Shown here: positions 41,943 through 50,145 of the stretch, piece after piece
Position numbering within the stretch: position 1 is the first letter of the stretch
Layout of the letters: every line of letters begins with the position of its first letter
Source: Actinoplanes sp. NBC_00393
Lineage (GTDB): Bacteria > Actinomycetota > Actinomycetes > Mycobacteriales > Micromonosporaceae
Assembly (NCBI RefSeq): GCF_036053395.1
Contig: NZ_CP107942.1
Span: 3,810,501 to 3,874,500, forward strand
DNA length: 64,000 nucleotides
Direction of reading: 5' to 3'
The notes under the pieces: generated by a model
The model's input: only the letters and a program-made list of their open reading frames with translations
Told to the model about the DNA's origin: nothing
Database searches by the model: none
Position numbers and translations under genes: made by a program

Positions 41943-42578
41943 GTGGAACCGGGACGATTGTTCTCCGATCCGACAGCGGCGCCGATCCCGGCGCATCAGC
42001 TGGGGCGACACCTCGGTCGGCCGGACCCCGTCGAGGCGCTCGCCCGTCTGCGGGCGGGCAACGACCGATTCACCTCAGGCACCTCGCAACCCGCTCCCGA
42101 CGAGGGCCTCTATCTGCAGCCCTTCGCCATCGTCGTCGGCTGCATGGATGCCCGGGTGCCGGTGGAAGCGGTGTTCGGGCAGGGCCCCGGCGCGATCTAT
42201 GTCGCCCGTTCCGCCGGCCACGTCCTGGACCGCGCCGTGATGGGTTCGATCGAGCTCGCGGTGACCGACATGGCGGTGCCGCTGGTGGTCGTGCTCGGCC
42301 ACGAGGACTGCCGTGCCGTTGCGGCCGCGGCCCAGGCGGTCCGCACCGGCCGCCGACCTGCCGGCGCCCGCCAGTTCCTGATCGACCAGATCGCTCCCGC
42401 GATACCGGCCACCGGATCGGCGGATTACAGCCTCGACCACGCCACGCGCAGCCACATCCGCCGAACGGTGGCGACGCTCAGGCAGGCCGCCTACCTCAGA
42501 GAGGCGCTGACGGCCCGCCGACTCGACATCGTCGGCGCGATCTACCAGCTGGAAAGCGGTCACATCGAGATGCTGTAG
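41943..42578 (+). CDS. beta-class carbonic anhydrase
   Basis: This is a 211-residue beta-carbonic anhydrase that interconverts CO2 and bicarbonate. Zinc ligands and the Asp-Arg dyad are visible: Cys67, Asp69 and Arg71 in VVGCMDARVP, His120 and Cys123 in VLGHEDC. The family segment GGARQFLIDQ-type linker is replaced by RRPAGARQFLIDQIAPAI, still typical. GTG 41943 is the best start because no ATG precedes the family core; the ribosome site is not clear. It has no signal peptide and is cytoplasmic. Confidence 0.9.
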   Translation: MEPGRLFSDPTAAPIPAHQLGRHLGRPDPVEALARLRAGNDRFTSGTSQPAPDEGLYLQPFAIVVGCMDARVPVEAVFGQGPGAIYVARSAGHVLDRAVMGSIELAVTDMAVPLVVVLGHEDCRAVAAAAQAVRTGRRPAGARQFLIDQIAPAIPATGSADYSLDHATRSHIRRTVATLRQAAYLREALTARRLDIVGAIYQLESGHIEML

Positions 42579-42698
42579 AAGCTGAGAAGCGCCAAACGCG
42601 CTGCGTTCGCCGAATCACTGCGGTCGATCAGCGGGAGCTACAAGCAAGCGGTGATCGACTTGTTCAAGGCGGAGGTCGGGCTGCCGTCGTCCACCTGA
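42579..42698 (+). pseudogene. in-frame tail after the carbonic anhydrase stop
   Basis: After the TAG at 42576-42578 the same frame stays open for 39 codons to TGA 42696 (KLRSAKRAAFAESLRSISGS and then YKQAVIDLFKAEVGLPSST). It reads like the helical C-terminal end of a protein. It may be the remnant of another gene, or a longer anhydrase whose end was cut by the TAG. No ribosome site or start codon precedes it. The rest of the gap to 42821 shows nothing else. Confidence 0.35.
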
Positions 42699-42821
42699 GC
42701 GTCGACAGAGGTTACGCCGGGTCAGACCGCCGGGCTGTCGGCCGTACGCCAGAAGGCGGCCCTTGCGAAGCCGGGCGCGCGGGCATTGCCTTGCCGGTCC
42801 CGGATCAGCCAGCGTGAGGGA

Positions 42822-43517
42822 ATGGCAGCGTTCACCGTACGTGCCGGGACTGCTGTTCTGCTGATCGCGCTCGCTGCCCTGCCGGCGTGTGGGGACAGCG
42901 CCGCGACCAGCACCGACGAGCAGTCCTATCAGATCGATCAGAAGGTCGACGTCCTGGCCGTCGACGCTCGCGCCGCCGCCATCACGGTCGAAGCCGGCGA
43001 TGGGCCGGTCACGGTCACCGAGAGTTTCCGGTACGGCAAGCAGCGGCCGACCACCGCGCACAATGTCGCGAACTCCACCCTGACCTTGACCGAATCCGGC
43101 TGCGGCGACGACAACGTGCGATGCGAGGTGAAGTACCGCATCCGGGTTCCGGCCGTCACTCGTACCGAAATCACCGCCAAGGCGGGGTCGGTGACGCTGA
43201 CCGGGCTGGCCGGCGCGGTGCAGGTGACCACCGAGGCCGGTGCGGTGCGCGGATCCGGCCTGGCCGGCCCTGAGGTGACGGTGACCAGTCAGGCCGGCGC
43301 CACCGAGCTGGTTTTCGCCGAGCCGCCCACCGCCCTCGAGGTCCGCACCGAACTGGGCGCCGTGAGCCTGGACCTGCCGCCGCAGGTCGCGTACGCGGTC
43401 ACGGTCGCCACCGAAGTGGGCAGGTCGCAGATCTCGGTCGACCAGGACCCGGCCTCGAAACACCGCGTCGAGGTGCACACCCAGGTCGGCGCGGTCAGCA
43501 TCGAGCCGACGCCATAA
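42822..43517 (+). CDS. DUF4097-like lipoprotein
   Basis: This is a 231-residue lipoprotein with lipobox ALPAC (Cys about residue 23). The rest is a repetitive beta-helix-like stretch with alternating Val/Thr/Gly (VTLTGLAGAVQVTTEAGAVR and related units), characteristic of DUF4097 adhesin-like domains. Such proteins are surface-exposed and of unknown function. ATG 42822 lies right after GAGGGA, a tight spacing; an earlier TTG exists but would place Arg and Ser before the signal peptide. It stands alone between carbonic anhydrase and the LLM flavoenzyme. Confidence 0.78.
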   Translation: MAAFTVRAGTAVLLIALAALPACGDSAATSTDEQSYQIDQKVDVLAVDARAAAITVEAGDGPVTVTESFRYGKQRPTTAHNVANSTLTLTESGCGDDNVRCEVKYRIRVPAVTRTEITAKAGSVTLTGLAGAVQVTTEAGAVRGSGLAGPEVTVTSQAGATELVFAEPPTALEVRTELGAVSLDLPPQVAYAVTVATEVGRSQISVDQDPASKHRVEVHTQVGAVSIEPTP

Positions 43518-43621
43518 TCCCGTTTACACCGGCGGTCTACTGGGGCATTTTCGGCGCTGCGAGCAGACACGTGACGCGCCGAGCAAAGGGCGCACGTCCG
43601 GCGAAAGGAAAACCGGCGAAC

Positions 43622-44407
43622 ATGCGATTTGCTGTCAACCTGCCCCCGTTCGCGCCACCGGCGACGCTGATCGAACTTGCCGTCGACGCGGAGAAGGCCG
43701 GCTGGGACGGGGTCTTCTTCTGGGACCACATGACCTGGCTGCCCGAACTACGGCTCAACGTGCACGACCCGTGGGTGCTGCTCGGTGCTGCCGCCACCCA
43801 CACCCAGCGCGTGCTGCTGGGCACGATGGTCACCCCGCTCGTGCGGCGGCGACCGTGGAAGGTGGCGAAGGAGATCACCACGCTGGACCATCTCAGCGGC
43901 GGTCGTGCCGTGCTCGGCGTGGGACTCGGCGCGCCGGCGGACGCCGAGTTCGAAGCGTTCGGCGAGCCGGGGGACGCACGCCACCGCGCGGCCGTACTCG
44001 ATGAGGGCTTGACCGTTCTCGACGGCCTCCTGCGCGGCCGGGTCGACCACGACGGCAAACACTTCACGGTGCACACCGAGATGTTTCCGCGCCCGGTTCA
44101 GCAGCCGCGTCCACCGATCTGGGTCGCCGGCGAGAGCCCGCACCGTCGCCCACTGCAACGCGCCGCCCGCTGGGACGGTTTCGTTCCTCTCTCCGGCACC
44201 GAGACGCTGACGCCCGACAAGCTCGCCGACTACCTCAGCGCTGTCGAGCGGCCCCCGGCGTGGGACGTGGTCGCTTTGCACGGCGACGGCATCCCCGCCG
44301 ACGAGTACGCCGCCGCCGGCGCGACCTGGCTCGTCGAGGGCATCAGCCCCGACGGCGACTGGATCGAGGCGCTCCAGAGGCTGGTCCGCCGCGGCCCCCG
44401 GGCCTGA
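43622..44407 (+). CDS. LLM-class flavin-dependent oxidoreductase
   Basis: This is a 261-residue luciferase-like monooxygenase/reductase. The N terminus MRFAVNLPPFAPP, the flavin-binding GWDGVFFWDHMTWL, LGTMVTPLVRRRPWKVAKE, the LSGGRAVLGVGLGAP segment, and PIWVAGESPHRRPLQRAARW fit the family. It may use FMNH2 or coenzyme F420; the short length and missing C-terminal insertion favour the F420 branch, but this is not certain. ATG 43622 is chosen; a longer frame from 43571 adds a Lys/Arg-rich stretch. A decayed Nudix gene lies just beyond its stop on the other strand. Confidence 0.85.
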   Translation: MRFAVNLPPFAPPATLIELAVDAEKAGWDGVFFWDHMTWLPELRLNVHDPWVLLGAAATHTQRVLLGTMVTPLVRRRPWKVAKEITTLDHLSGGRAVLGVGLGAPADAEFEAFGEPGDARHRAAVLDEGLTVLDGLLRGRVDHDGKHFTVHTEMFPRPVQQPRPPIWVAGESPHRRPLQRAARWDGFVPLSGTETLTPDKLADYLSAVERPPAWDVVALHGDGIPADEYAAAGATWLVEGISPDGDWIEALQRLVRRGPRA

Positions 44408-44793
44408 CCGGCTGCTGGTGCTGAAGACGCTGGCTCTCGTCCGCGGAGGCGTTCGAGAGCCCAGCGATCCACGGCCTGAGGTGGTCGGACAACGCGAGCG
44501 AGAGACAGCGGGCCTGATGCGACGGTAACGGTGGCACCGCGGTCGGATCGAACCGACCCACCTCCACCGACTCATCGTCGTTGACGCGGGCGTCACCGCC
44601 GGCAGCCGGCTGCTCGCCCGGCTCCAGGCACCCCGTCGTCAATACCCAAGTCCCCGGTGCCCGACCGGCGCACCAACAGCACTCGTTGCCGCTCATCCAG
44701 CACCACGGCGATCACACCGGCCAAGGCAAGCGGAGCGTGCCCAATCCTGGCGCGCAACTGGACAACGAGATCCGGAACAGACACGGCTGGCAC
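44408..44793 (-). pseudogene. Nudix hydrolase remnant
   Basis: The first ~45 codons from ATG 44793 are a standard Nudix start (AGVIAVVLDERQRVLLVRRS). The frame then shifts by one base around 44645-44655; the continuation TWVLTTGCLEPGEQPA is in another frame. Right after this the sequence jumps to the tail (SVEVGRFDPTAVPPLPSHQA), so the Nudix box (GX5EX7REUXEEXGU) is absent. Both the frameshift and the deletion rule out activity. Confidence 0.75.
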
Positions 44794-44864
44794 CCTACGA
44801 GAGATCGCAAGATCCTCGGCCGTACTTTGGCGATGGACCAGTGACGGTTGGCGAAGGAGCGAGA

Positions 44865-45263
44865 ATGGCGAGCAGGTTCACCGAGTTGTCCATCGACTGC
44901 CACGATCCGCGCGGGCTGGCGCAGTTCTGGTCCGCCGTGCTGGGCTACCGGATCATCGACGAACGACCCGATCTGGTCGAGATCGCCGCTTGGGAGCCGA
45001 CGGCCGAGGCGGTACGAGCGGCGCCCCAACCGCCGACCATGATCTTCGCCAAGGTGCCGGAAGACAAGATCGTCAAGAATCGGCTGCACCTCGACGTGAG
45101 CCCGATCGACGTCAGCCGGGACGACGAGGTGGAACGGCTGATCGCACTCGGCGCCCGCCGCGTCGACGTCGGCCAGGGCGACGTGAGCTGGGTCGTTCTC
45201 GCGGACCCCGAGGGCAACGAATTCTGTGTGCTCCGCACGTTGGCACCACAGCCGGACGCATAA
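44865..45263 (+). CDS. VOC-family (glyoxalase-like) protein
   Basis: This is a 132-residue vicinal-oxygen-chelate fold protein. Two beta-alpha-beta-beta-beta modules are visible, with FTELSIDCHDPRGLAQFWSAVLGYRII at the start, HLDVSPIDVS in the middle and VLADPEGNEFCVL at the end. His and Glu residues that may bind a metal are kept only in part. ATG 44865 is supported by AAGGAG 6 nt upstream. Function is unknown; many relatives are annotated as glyoxalase-like with no assay. Confidence 0.85.
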   Translation: MASRFTELSIDCHDPRGLAQFWSAVLGYRIIDERPDLVEIAAWEPTAEAVRAAPQPPTMIFAKVPEDKIVKNRLHLDVSPIDVSRDDEVERLIALGARRVDVGQGDVSWVVLADPEGNEFCVLRTLAPQPDA

Positions 45264-45294
45264 AGGTACGCCTTCGCACCACTCACCGCCGTAG

Positions 45295-45684
45295 TCATTC
45301 GTGTGACGCTGCCGCTGTGCCGTGCGGGCAATCGGTCGCCCAGGCGTGGTGATACACGACTGCAGCCCCAGTCTCGTCAGCCAATCGGTCGGCCAGCCGT
45401 GCGCCGGACTGCCTCCATCGTCGCCGATCGTCGTCATCGGCGGGAGGTTGCTGGTCGTGCCAGTCGGCCCAGGCCTGCAAAGCGGTGGCAAGCTCCACGG
45501 ACAGCCCGAGACAGCGAGGCCCGACGCTGGCATGCGCCTGTCTCGCGGGCCTACCGGGGCGGCCGGGCAGGCGCACCCATTCCCAGACGGGGAAGGCGCC
45601 ATGGTCGGTGGCCAGGTCGAGCCGGCGGCGGCCGGCCGGCTGACCTAGCGGACACCATGCCCGGTGCCGACGGAACTCATCCAC
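45295..45684 (-). CDS. hypothetical protein
   Basis: This is a 129-residue protein of unknown function with ATDHGAFPVWEWVRLPGR near the N terminus and an acidic middle (PPADDDDRRRWRQSGARLAD). GTG 45684 lies 3 nt after the stop of the 84-residue upstream gene, so the two form a pair. The sequence is low in hydrophobic runs and appears cytoplasmic. A related pairing of these two small proteins is known to me from actinobacterial genomes only as 'hypothetical'. Confidence 0.6.
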   Translation of the reverse strand: MDEFRRHRAWCPLGQPAGRRRLDLATDHGAFPVWEWVRLPGRPGRPARQAHASVGPRCLGLSVELATALQAWADWHDQQPPADDDDRRRWRQSGARLADRLADETGAAVVYHHAWATDCPHGTAAASHE

Positions 45685-45687
45685 ACC

Positions 45688-45942
45688 TCAATCATCCCGG
45701 CCCTCTGGATGCCGCGGTTCCGCGGTCAGCTGTTCAACCAGCAGGAGGGTCGCGCCCAGATCACGCAGGCGGGCCAGCAGCCCGAAGAGCGCTGCCTGAT
45801 CAGCCAAGGGTCCGGTCAGTTCGCTGGTGCCGTCCTCGGCTGGGGTGACGGTGAGGCGGTCGAACCACGTCGACCAAACCGGGTCGACGTGGCCGCGGAT
45901 GCGGATGCGGTACCGCGCAGGCGGTTGAGTCGGCGCTGTCAT
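45688..45942 (-). CDS. small conserved hypothetical protein
   Basis: This is an 84-residue protein with YRIRIRGHVDPVWSTWFDRL and later LADQAALFGLLARLRDLGATLL, an alpha/beta pattern seen repeatedly in short actinobacterial conserved proteins. It has no membrane helix or Cys. ATG 45942 is 27 nt downstream of the PPM1-type methyltransferase stop on the same strand, so the three minus-strand genes may share a transcript. The function is unknown; the ADQAALFGLL helix looks like a small sensor or chaperone-like fold, which is only a guess. Confidence 0.65.
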   Translation of the reverse strand: MTAPTQPPARYRIRIRGHVDPVWSTWFDRLTVTPAEDGTSELTGPLADQAALFGLLARLRDLGATLLLVEQLTAEPRHPEGRDD

Positions 45943-45969
45943 GGCGTGGCCGCCGGCCGGGAAGGTTCT

Positions 45970-46791
45970 TCAGAACCGGTAGTGCAGAACAAAGCTCGCC
46001 ATCCGGGACAGCGTGGTGCTGTGCGAGATGATCCGCTGGAACAGGCGCCAGCCCGCCGGAAACTCGGCGACCTCAGGTTCCTTGCTGAGTACGATCTCCC
46101 GGACCAGACGCAGCTTGGGGTTCCAGCCTTCCGGCACCCGGGGGTCGTCCATGCCGGGAAATCTCATCAGCTCGGCGACCGACTTCGTGCCGCGCGCGTG
46201 CCGGGCCACCCAGACGGCGAACCGGGTGTAGGCGTTGAAGACGAACTCGCCGCTGGGGAAACGGCTGATGAGCCGGTTCCACAGCGACACCATCTCGTCC
46301 TCGCTGAGGAAGCCCATCAGGCCGTCGGCCACGATCACGGCCGGCCGGCCGGTGGGTACGGCGTCCAGCCAGCCCGGGTCACGCACGTCCGCGCTGATCA
46401 CGTGACGGTTCGGCTGCGCCGGGATCAAGCGTTCCCGGACGGCGACGACTGCGGGGAAGTCGACGTCGTACCAGTCGGCCGTCGCCGGCACGGTCAGCCG
46501 TGCGTGTCGCGTGTCGAGCCCGACGCCGAGGTCGAGCACCACCGCGTCCGGGTGGCGTACCAGGAAGTCGGCGACCACCCGGTCCAGCTTCTTGGCCCGC
46601 AGGGCGACGCTGAGCCGGAAGTTGGTGTCGATGTTGAGCTTCTTGTAGTCGTAGTCGAGGGTACGCACGATCTGGTCGGACGTGGCGTCGCCGAGGACGG
46701 GGCGCGGCGAGCGGTTGTCGAGAGCCCGGCCGCACAGGGTCAGCCACAGGCTGTCCTCGAGCGGCGTGAAGGCCGGCAGGGTGGTGGTCAT
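45970..46791 (-). CDS. class I SAM methyltransferase, PPM1/TcmP type
   Basis: This is a 273-residue methyltransferase related to leucine carboxyl methyltransferase/TcmP O-methyltransferases. The SAM-binding motif is VLDLGVGLDTRHAR, preceded by AKKLDRVVADFL, with the acidic DVDFPAVVAVRE and a PAVIVADGLMGFL segment as in the family. ATG 46791 has GAGAGGAG upstream. Members methylate carboxyl groups of natural-product or polyketide acids. No biosynthetic cluster is next to it, so the substrate is not known. Confidence 0.87.
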   Translation of the reverse strand: MTTTLPAFTPLEDSLWLTLCGRALDNRSPRPVLGDATSDQIVRTLDYDYKKLNIDTNFRLSVALRAKKLDRVVADFLVRHPDAVVLDLGVGLDTRHARLTVPATADWYDVDFPAVVAVRERLIPAQPNRHVISADVRDPGWLDAVPTGRPAVIVADGLMGFLSEDEMVSLWNRLISRFPSGEFVFNAYTRFAVWVARHARGTKSVAELMRFPGMDDPRVPEGWNPKLRLVREIVLSKEPEVAEFPAGWRLFQRIISHSTTLSRMASFVLHYRF

Positions 46792-46880
46792 GGTTCAACT
46801 CCTCTCGATCGCTGCTCATCAGCCTGGCCGCGCGAGTCGTGCAGGGCGTCCACCGGAATGTGGAGCCCGGGGTGGAAACC

Positions 46881-49800
46881 TCAGTCCAGCAACCGGAGGG
46901 AGCGGGCGCGGGCCGCCGCCTGGGTGCGGCTGCGGACGCCGAGCTTGCGATACAGGTGGATCAGGTGGGTCTTGACCGTGCTCTGTTCCACGAACAGCTC
47001 CGCGGCCATGTCGGCATTGGAGTGTCCTGCCACGAGCAGCCGCAGCACGTCCAGCTCCCGCTCGGTCAACGGCTCGGCGAGCCCGGTGCCGCGCGGACCG
47101 GGTGAACCGCCGCCGAGCAGGGTTCCGAGGAAGGCCGGCGACATGCTGCCGCCAGCGCGCAGGGCTGCGAGGAGCGCGACCATGGGTTCGCCTTCGTCGA
47201 GGAAGGGCCGGATGACATGCTCGGACTCGGCCCGGGCGACCGCCGCCGCGAGCGATTCGAGCGCCATCTGACGGTCGCCCCGGGCGTCGGTGAGCAGCGA
47301 CTGGAGGATGGACACCCGCAGCTGCAGCCAGCCCAGCCCTCGCTCGTCGGCCAGTTGCCCGGCGACCTCGAGGTGCCGTCGTGCCTGCTGCAGCAGAGCG
47401 CCGTCGCCGGTGGCCCGGCCCTGAACGACCAGGACCCGGGCCGGGATGACAGCCGCGGCCTCGACGGCGGAGGCACCGAACCGGAGCAGGTCTGCCAGCG
47501 TCGCCGGTTCCAGCGGAGCGGTCCACGCCGCGGCAGCGGCCCAGGCAACGGCTTCGGCTGCGTCACCGCGGGCCAGGCGCACCCGCGCTTCTGCCGCCGC
47601 CAGCAGCTGCGCCACCATCGCGTACGGCACATCCTGCAGCAGCGGCCGCAGCTCGGCCAGCATGGCTTCCGCCGCGGCCACGTCGCCCCGGACCAGGTGC
47701 AGCCGTAGCAGCGGAATGCTGCCGAGAAGCATCAGCGGCGGCGCGTTCCCGAACTCGCTCAGCGCGGTCAGCCCGTCGTTCGCCAACGGCCACGCCGCCG
47801 TCAGGTCGTTCTCGTCGATCAAGAGATCAGCCAGCACCGTCCGTAACCGGCCCACAATCGCGGGCACGACGTGCTCGCTGGCCCAGGTCAGGGCCGCCAG
47901 CCCGGTGCTCAGCGCCTGCCGCCGCGCGCCGCGCAGCCGCTGGACGTTGGCCTGCTGGGTGGAGGCCGTCAAGCTGCCCTGCACCAGGCCGGCCGCCCGG
48001 TCCGCCGCGGCGACCTCCGCGAAGGCCCGTTCGGCACGGTCGAGCCGGCCCAGGGCGAGCGCGGCCTGCCCCAGGCTGATCCCGGCGATGCCGCGGAAGG
48101 CCACGTCGTCCGGCGCAAGGCCGGCGAGCGCCTCGTCCGCCCAAGCCACGGCCTGATCAGGCGCCGTATCCGGCACGACAGTGGCCAGGTACGCACGCGT
48201 GGCAGCGACCGCGCCGCCCGCGTCAGGAGCCGCCGGAAGCGCGAGTGCCGCCGCCTCGACCCACACGGCCGCCGACTCCAGTTCGACCCGGTGAAGCCGG
48301 AGCCAGGCCTGCGCCAGGCAGAGCAGCGGGCGACCGCGCACCACGGGCTCCGGTAGCGCCGCCAGCCAGTCGGCAAGCGTCCGGTGGATGCTCATGGTCG
48401 CGAACAGCCGGGGCGTCAGCGCCTCGATCCAGGTCGCCGCATCCTCCGTGGCACCGCCGGCCAGCGCATGACCGATCGCTTCCGGCAGCAGCCCTTCCCG
48501 GCCGAACCAGACGCTGACCCGCCGGTGGAGGCCGGCCGCCGCTTCCGGGCCGGCCTCCCGGGCCAGGCGGGTCCGCAGCGCGTCGGCGAACAGATGGTGG
48601 TAGCGGTACCACACCCGCTCGTCGTCCAGCGGGACCAGGAACAGATTGGCCCGCTCCAGCTCTTCCAACACCTTCTGGCTGTCCCCGGTGTCGGCGGCCA
48701 GCAGGGTGTCGCACAGCGGGGCGCACATCCGGTCGAGCACGCTGGTGGCCAGCAGAAAGCGCCGGGTCGACGGCGGCTGACATTCCAGCACCTCGGCGAG
48801 CAGGTAGTCGGCCACCAGCCGGTGCCCGCCGGTGAAGGCGGCCACGAACGCCGCCGGGTCGGGCCGGTCCCGCAGGGCGAGCCCGGCCAGCTGCAACCCG
48901 GCGGCCCAACCCTCGGTACGCTCGACCAGCACCGCCACCTGCGCCTCGGGCAGCCGCAACCCGATGCCCGCGTCCAGGAACTCGGTCGCCTCCTCGACGC
49001 TGAAGCCCAGATCGGCCGCTCGCACCTCGACCAGCTGACGGCGGGCGCGCAGGCGCGGCAGGGGCAGCGGCGGGTCCTCGCGGGTGGCGATCACCAGATA
49101 CAGCGCCGGCGGCAGGTGTTCGAGCAGGAACACGACCGCTTCGTGCACGGCCGGGTCGCGCACCACGTGGTAGTCGTCGAGCACGAGGACGCTGGGAGCG
49201 GGCAGTGCGGCCAGGTCGTTGACCAACTCGCCGACCAGGACGTCAGCCGGCGGTGTCCGTGGGGCTTCGAGCCGGGCCAACGCTCGCCGCCCACAGCCGG
49301 GCGCGATCGTCTGGCAGGCCGCAACGAGATAGCGCAGCACCTGGTCGGCCGTCTGGTCGCGGTCGTCGAGGGTGAGCCAGGCGACCGGACGGTCCAGCTG
49401 GGCGAGCCAGGCGGCCAGCAGGCTGGTCTTGCCGGTGCCGGCCGGGGCCGACAGCAGCGAGCATCGAGCCGCGTCGAGGCCTTCATTGAGGTGACCGATC
49501 AGCCGGGGCCGGGGCACCAGATCGCGGCGGGGCCGCGGCACGAACAGCTTGGTGGACAGCAGCAGCACGCTGCCGGGAGAAGATCGCGTGATGCGTACGG
49601 CAAGCGTCGCGGCCGCCTCGGCCAGGCACTCGGGCGTGAGCTCCTCCGTCTTGCCCAGGTAGACCTTGTGCTGGCGCCCGGCGACCGTCCGGTAGGCGAC
49701 CCAGTAGGCGCTGCCGCGCTGCCGGCGCTCTTTGCGTGCGGTGTACGCCCCGGCGGATGAGCGGAACGAGAACGACCGGGCGGCGTCGCCGGCCAGCCAG

Positions 49801-49895
49801 GTGAACCAGGCCGGCGAGCCCACGGCCGGGCCGGCCGCCCCGGATGTCGTGGTCCCCCGCAGCAGCCCGTCCGCCACAAAGGGGATCTGCCGCAT
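46881..49895 (-). CDS. MalT-like LuxR (LAL) transcriptional activator
   Basis: This is a 1004-residue giant regulator. Residues ~25-95 form a small basic N-terminal domain (SAGAYTARKERRQRGSAYW, VYLGKTEELTPE) that looks like an arm-type DNA-binding fold. Residues ~115-420 are a STAND/AAA-type ATPase with Walker A APAGTGKTSL at about 150 and Walker B SVLVLDDYHVV. A long TPR-like helical region follows, and a LuxR HTH ends the protein (LTERELDVLRLLVAGHSNAD, TVKTHLIHLYRKLG). GGACGGG precedes ATG 49895. It is divergent from an MFS exporter across two tandem 26-bp repeats and likely activates it. Confidence 0.92.
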   Translation of the reverse strand: MRQIPFVADGLLRGTTTSGAAGPAVGSPAWFTWLAGDAARSFSFRSSAGAYTARKERRQRGSAYWVAYRTVAGRQHKVYLGKTEELTPECLAEAAATLAVRITRSSPGSVLLLSTKLFVPRPRRDLVPRPRLIGHLNEGLDAARCSLLSAPAGTGKTSLLAAWLAQLDRPVAWLTLDDRDQTADQVLRYLVAACQTIAPGCGRRALARLEAPRTPPADVLVGELVNDLAALPAPSVLVLDDYHVVRDPAVHEAVVFLLEHLPPALYLVIATREDPPLPLPRLRARRQLVEVRAADLGFSVEEATEFLDAGIGLRLPEAQVAVLVERTEGWAAGLQLAGLALRDRPDPAAFVAAFTGGHRLVADYLLAEVLECQPPSTRRFLLATSVLDRMCAPLCDTLLAADTGDSQKVLEELERANLFLVPLDDERVWYRYHHLFADALRTRLAREAGPEAAAGLHRRVSVWFGREGLLPEAIGHALAGGATEDAATWIEALTPRLFATMSIHRTLADWLAALPEPVVRGRPLLCLAQAWLRLHRVELESAAVWVEAAALALPAAPDAGGAVAATRAYLATVVPDTAPDQAVAWADEALAGLAPDDVAFRGIAGISLGQAALALGRLDRAERAFAEVAAADRAAGLVQGSLTASTQQANVQRLRGARRQALSTGLAALTWASEHVVPAIVGRLRTVLADLLIDENDLTAAWPLANDGLTALSEFGNAPPLMLLGSIPLLRLHLVRGDVAAAEAMLAELRPLLQDVPYAMVAQLLAAAEARVRLARGDAAEAVAWAAAAAWTAPLEPATLADLLRFGASAVEAAAVIPARVLVVQGRATGDGALLQQARRHLEVAGQLADERGLGWLQLRVSILQSLLTDARGDRQMALESLAAAVARAESEHVIRPFLDEGEPMVALLAALRAGGSMSPAFLGTLLGGGSPGPRGTGLAEPLTERELDVLRLLVAGHSNADMAAELFVEQSTVKTHLIHLYRKLGVRSRTQAAARARSLRLLD

Positions 49896-49957
49896 CCCGC
49901 CCGTCCCGGTCTGGCGCCCGAGTACCCAACGTACCCAACAGCCCGGCGGCGATCGAC

Positions 49958-50009
49958 GGCTCATGACCGGTAAATGACAAAGGGGCTCATGACCGGTAAA
50001 TGACAAAGG
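49958..50009 (+). repeat. perfect 26-bp tandem repeat, likely operator
   Basis: The 26-bp unit occurs twice without a gap, at 49958-49983 and 49984-50009, with no mismatch. Its core, TCATGACCGGT followed by AAATGA, is roughly palindromic around ACCGGT. It starts 63 nt upstream of the LAL regulator gene and ends 136 nt before the MFS start, so it is placed to control both. Confidence 0.8.
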
Positions 50010-50054
50010 GAAAAGAGCTGCCGGCTCCTTTCCCTTTCTAACGTATATCGCACC

Positions 50055-50078
50055 CCGGGGCTTGCGGCAAGACCCCGG
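50055..50078 (+). promoter_or_regulatory. hairpin in the MFS leader
   Basis: CCGGGGCTTG (50055-50064) pairs with CAAG-A-CCCCGG (50068-50078) with one bulged A and a CGG loop. It lies 67 nt before the exporter's start codon and could act as an attenuator or a transcript-stability element. Confidence 0.35.
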
Positions 50079-50145
50079 TGGAGGCGCAAAATCGCTGGCC
50101 GAGGCCGAGAACACGATTCCGCTCATGGCCTCTCGGAGGAGAGTA

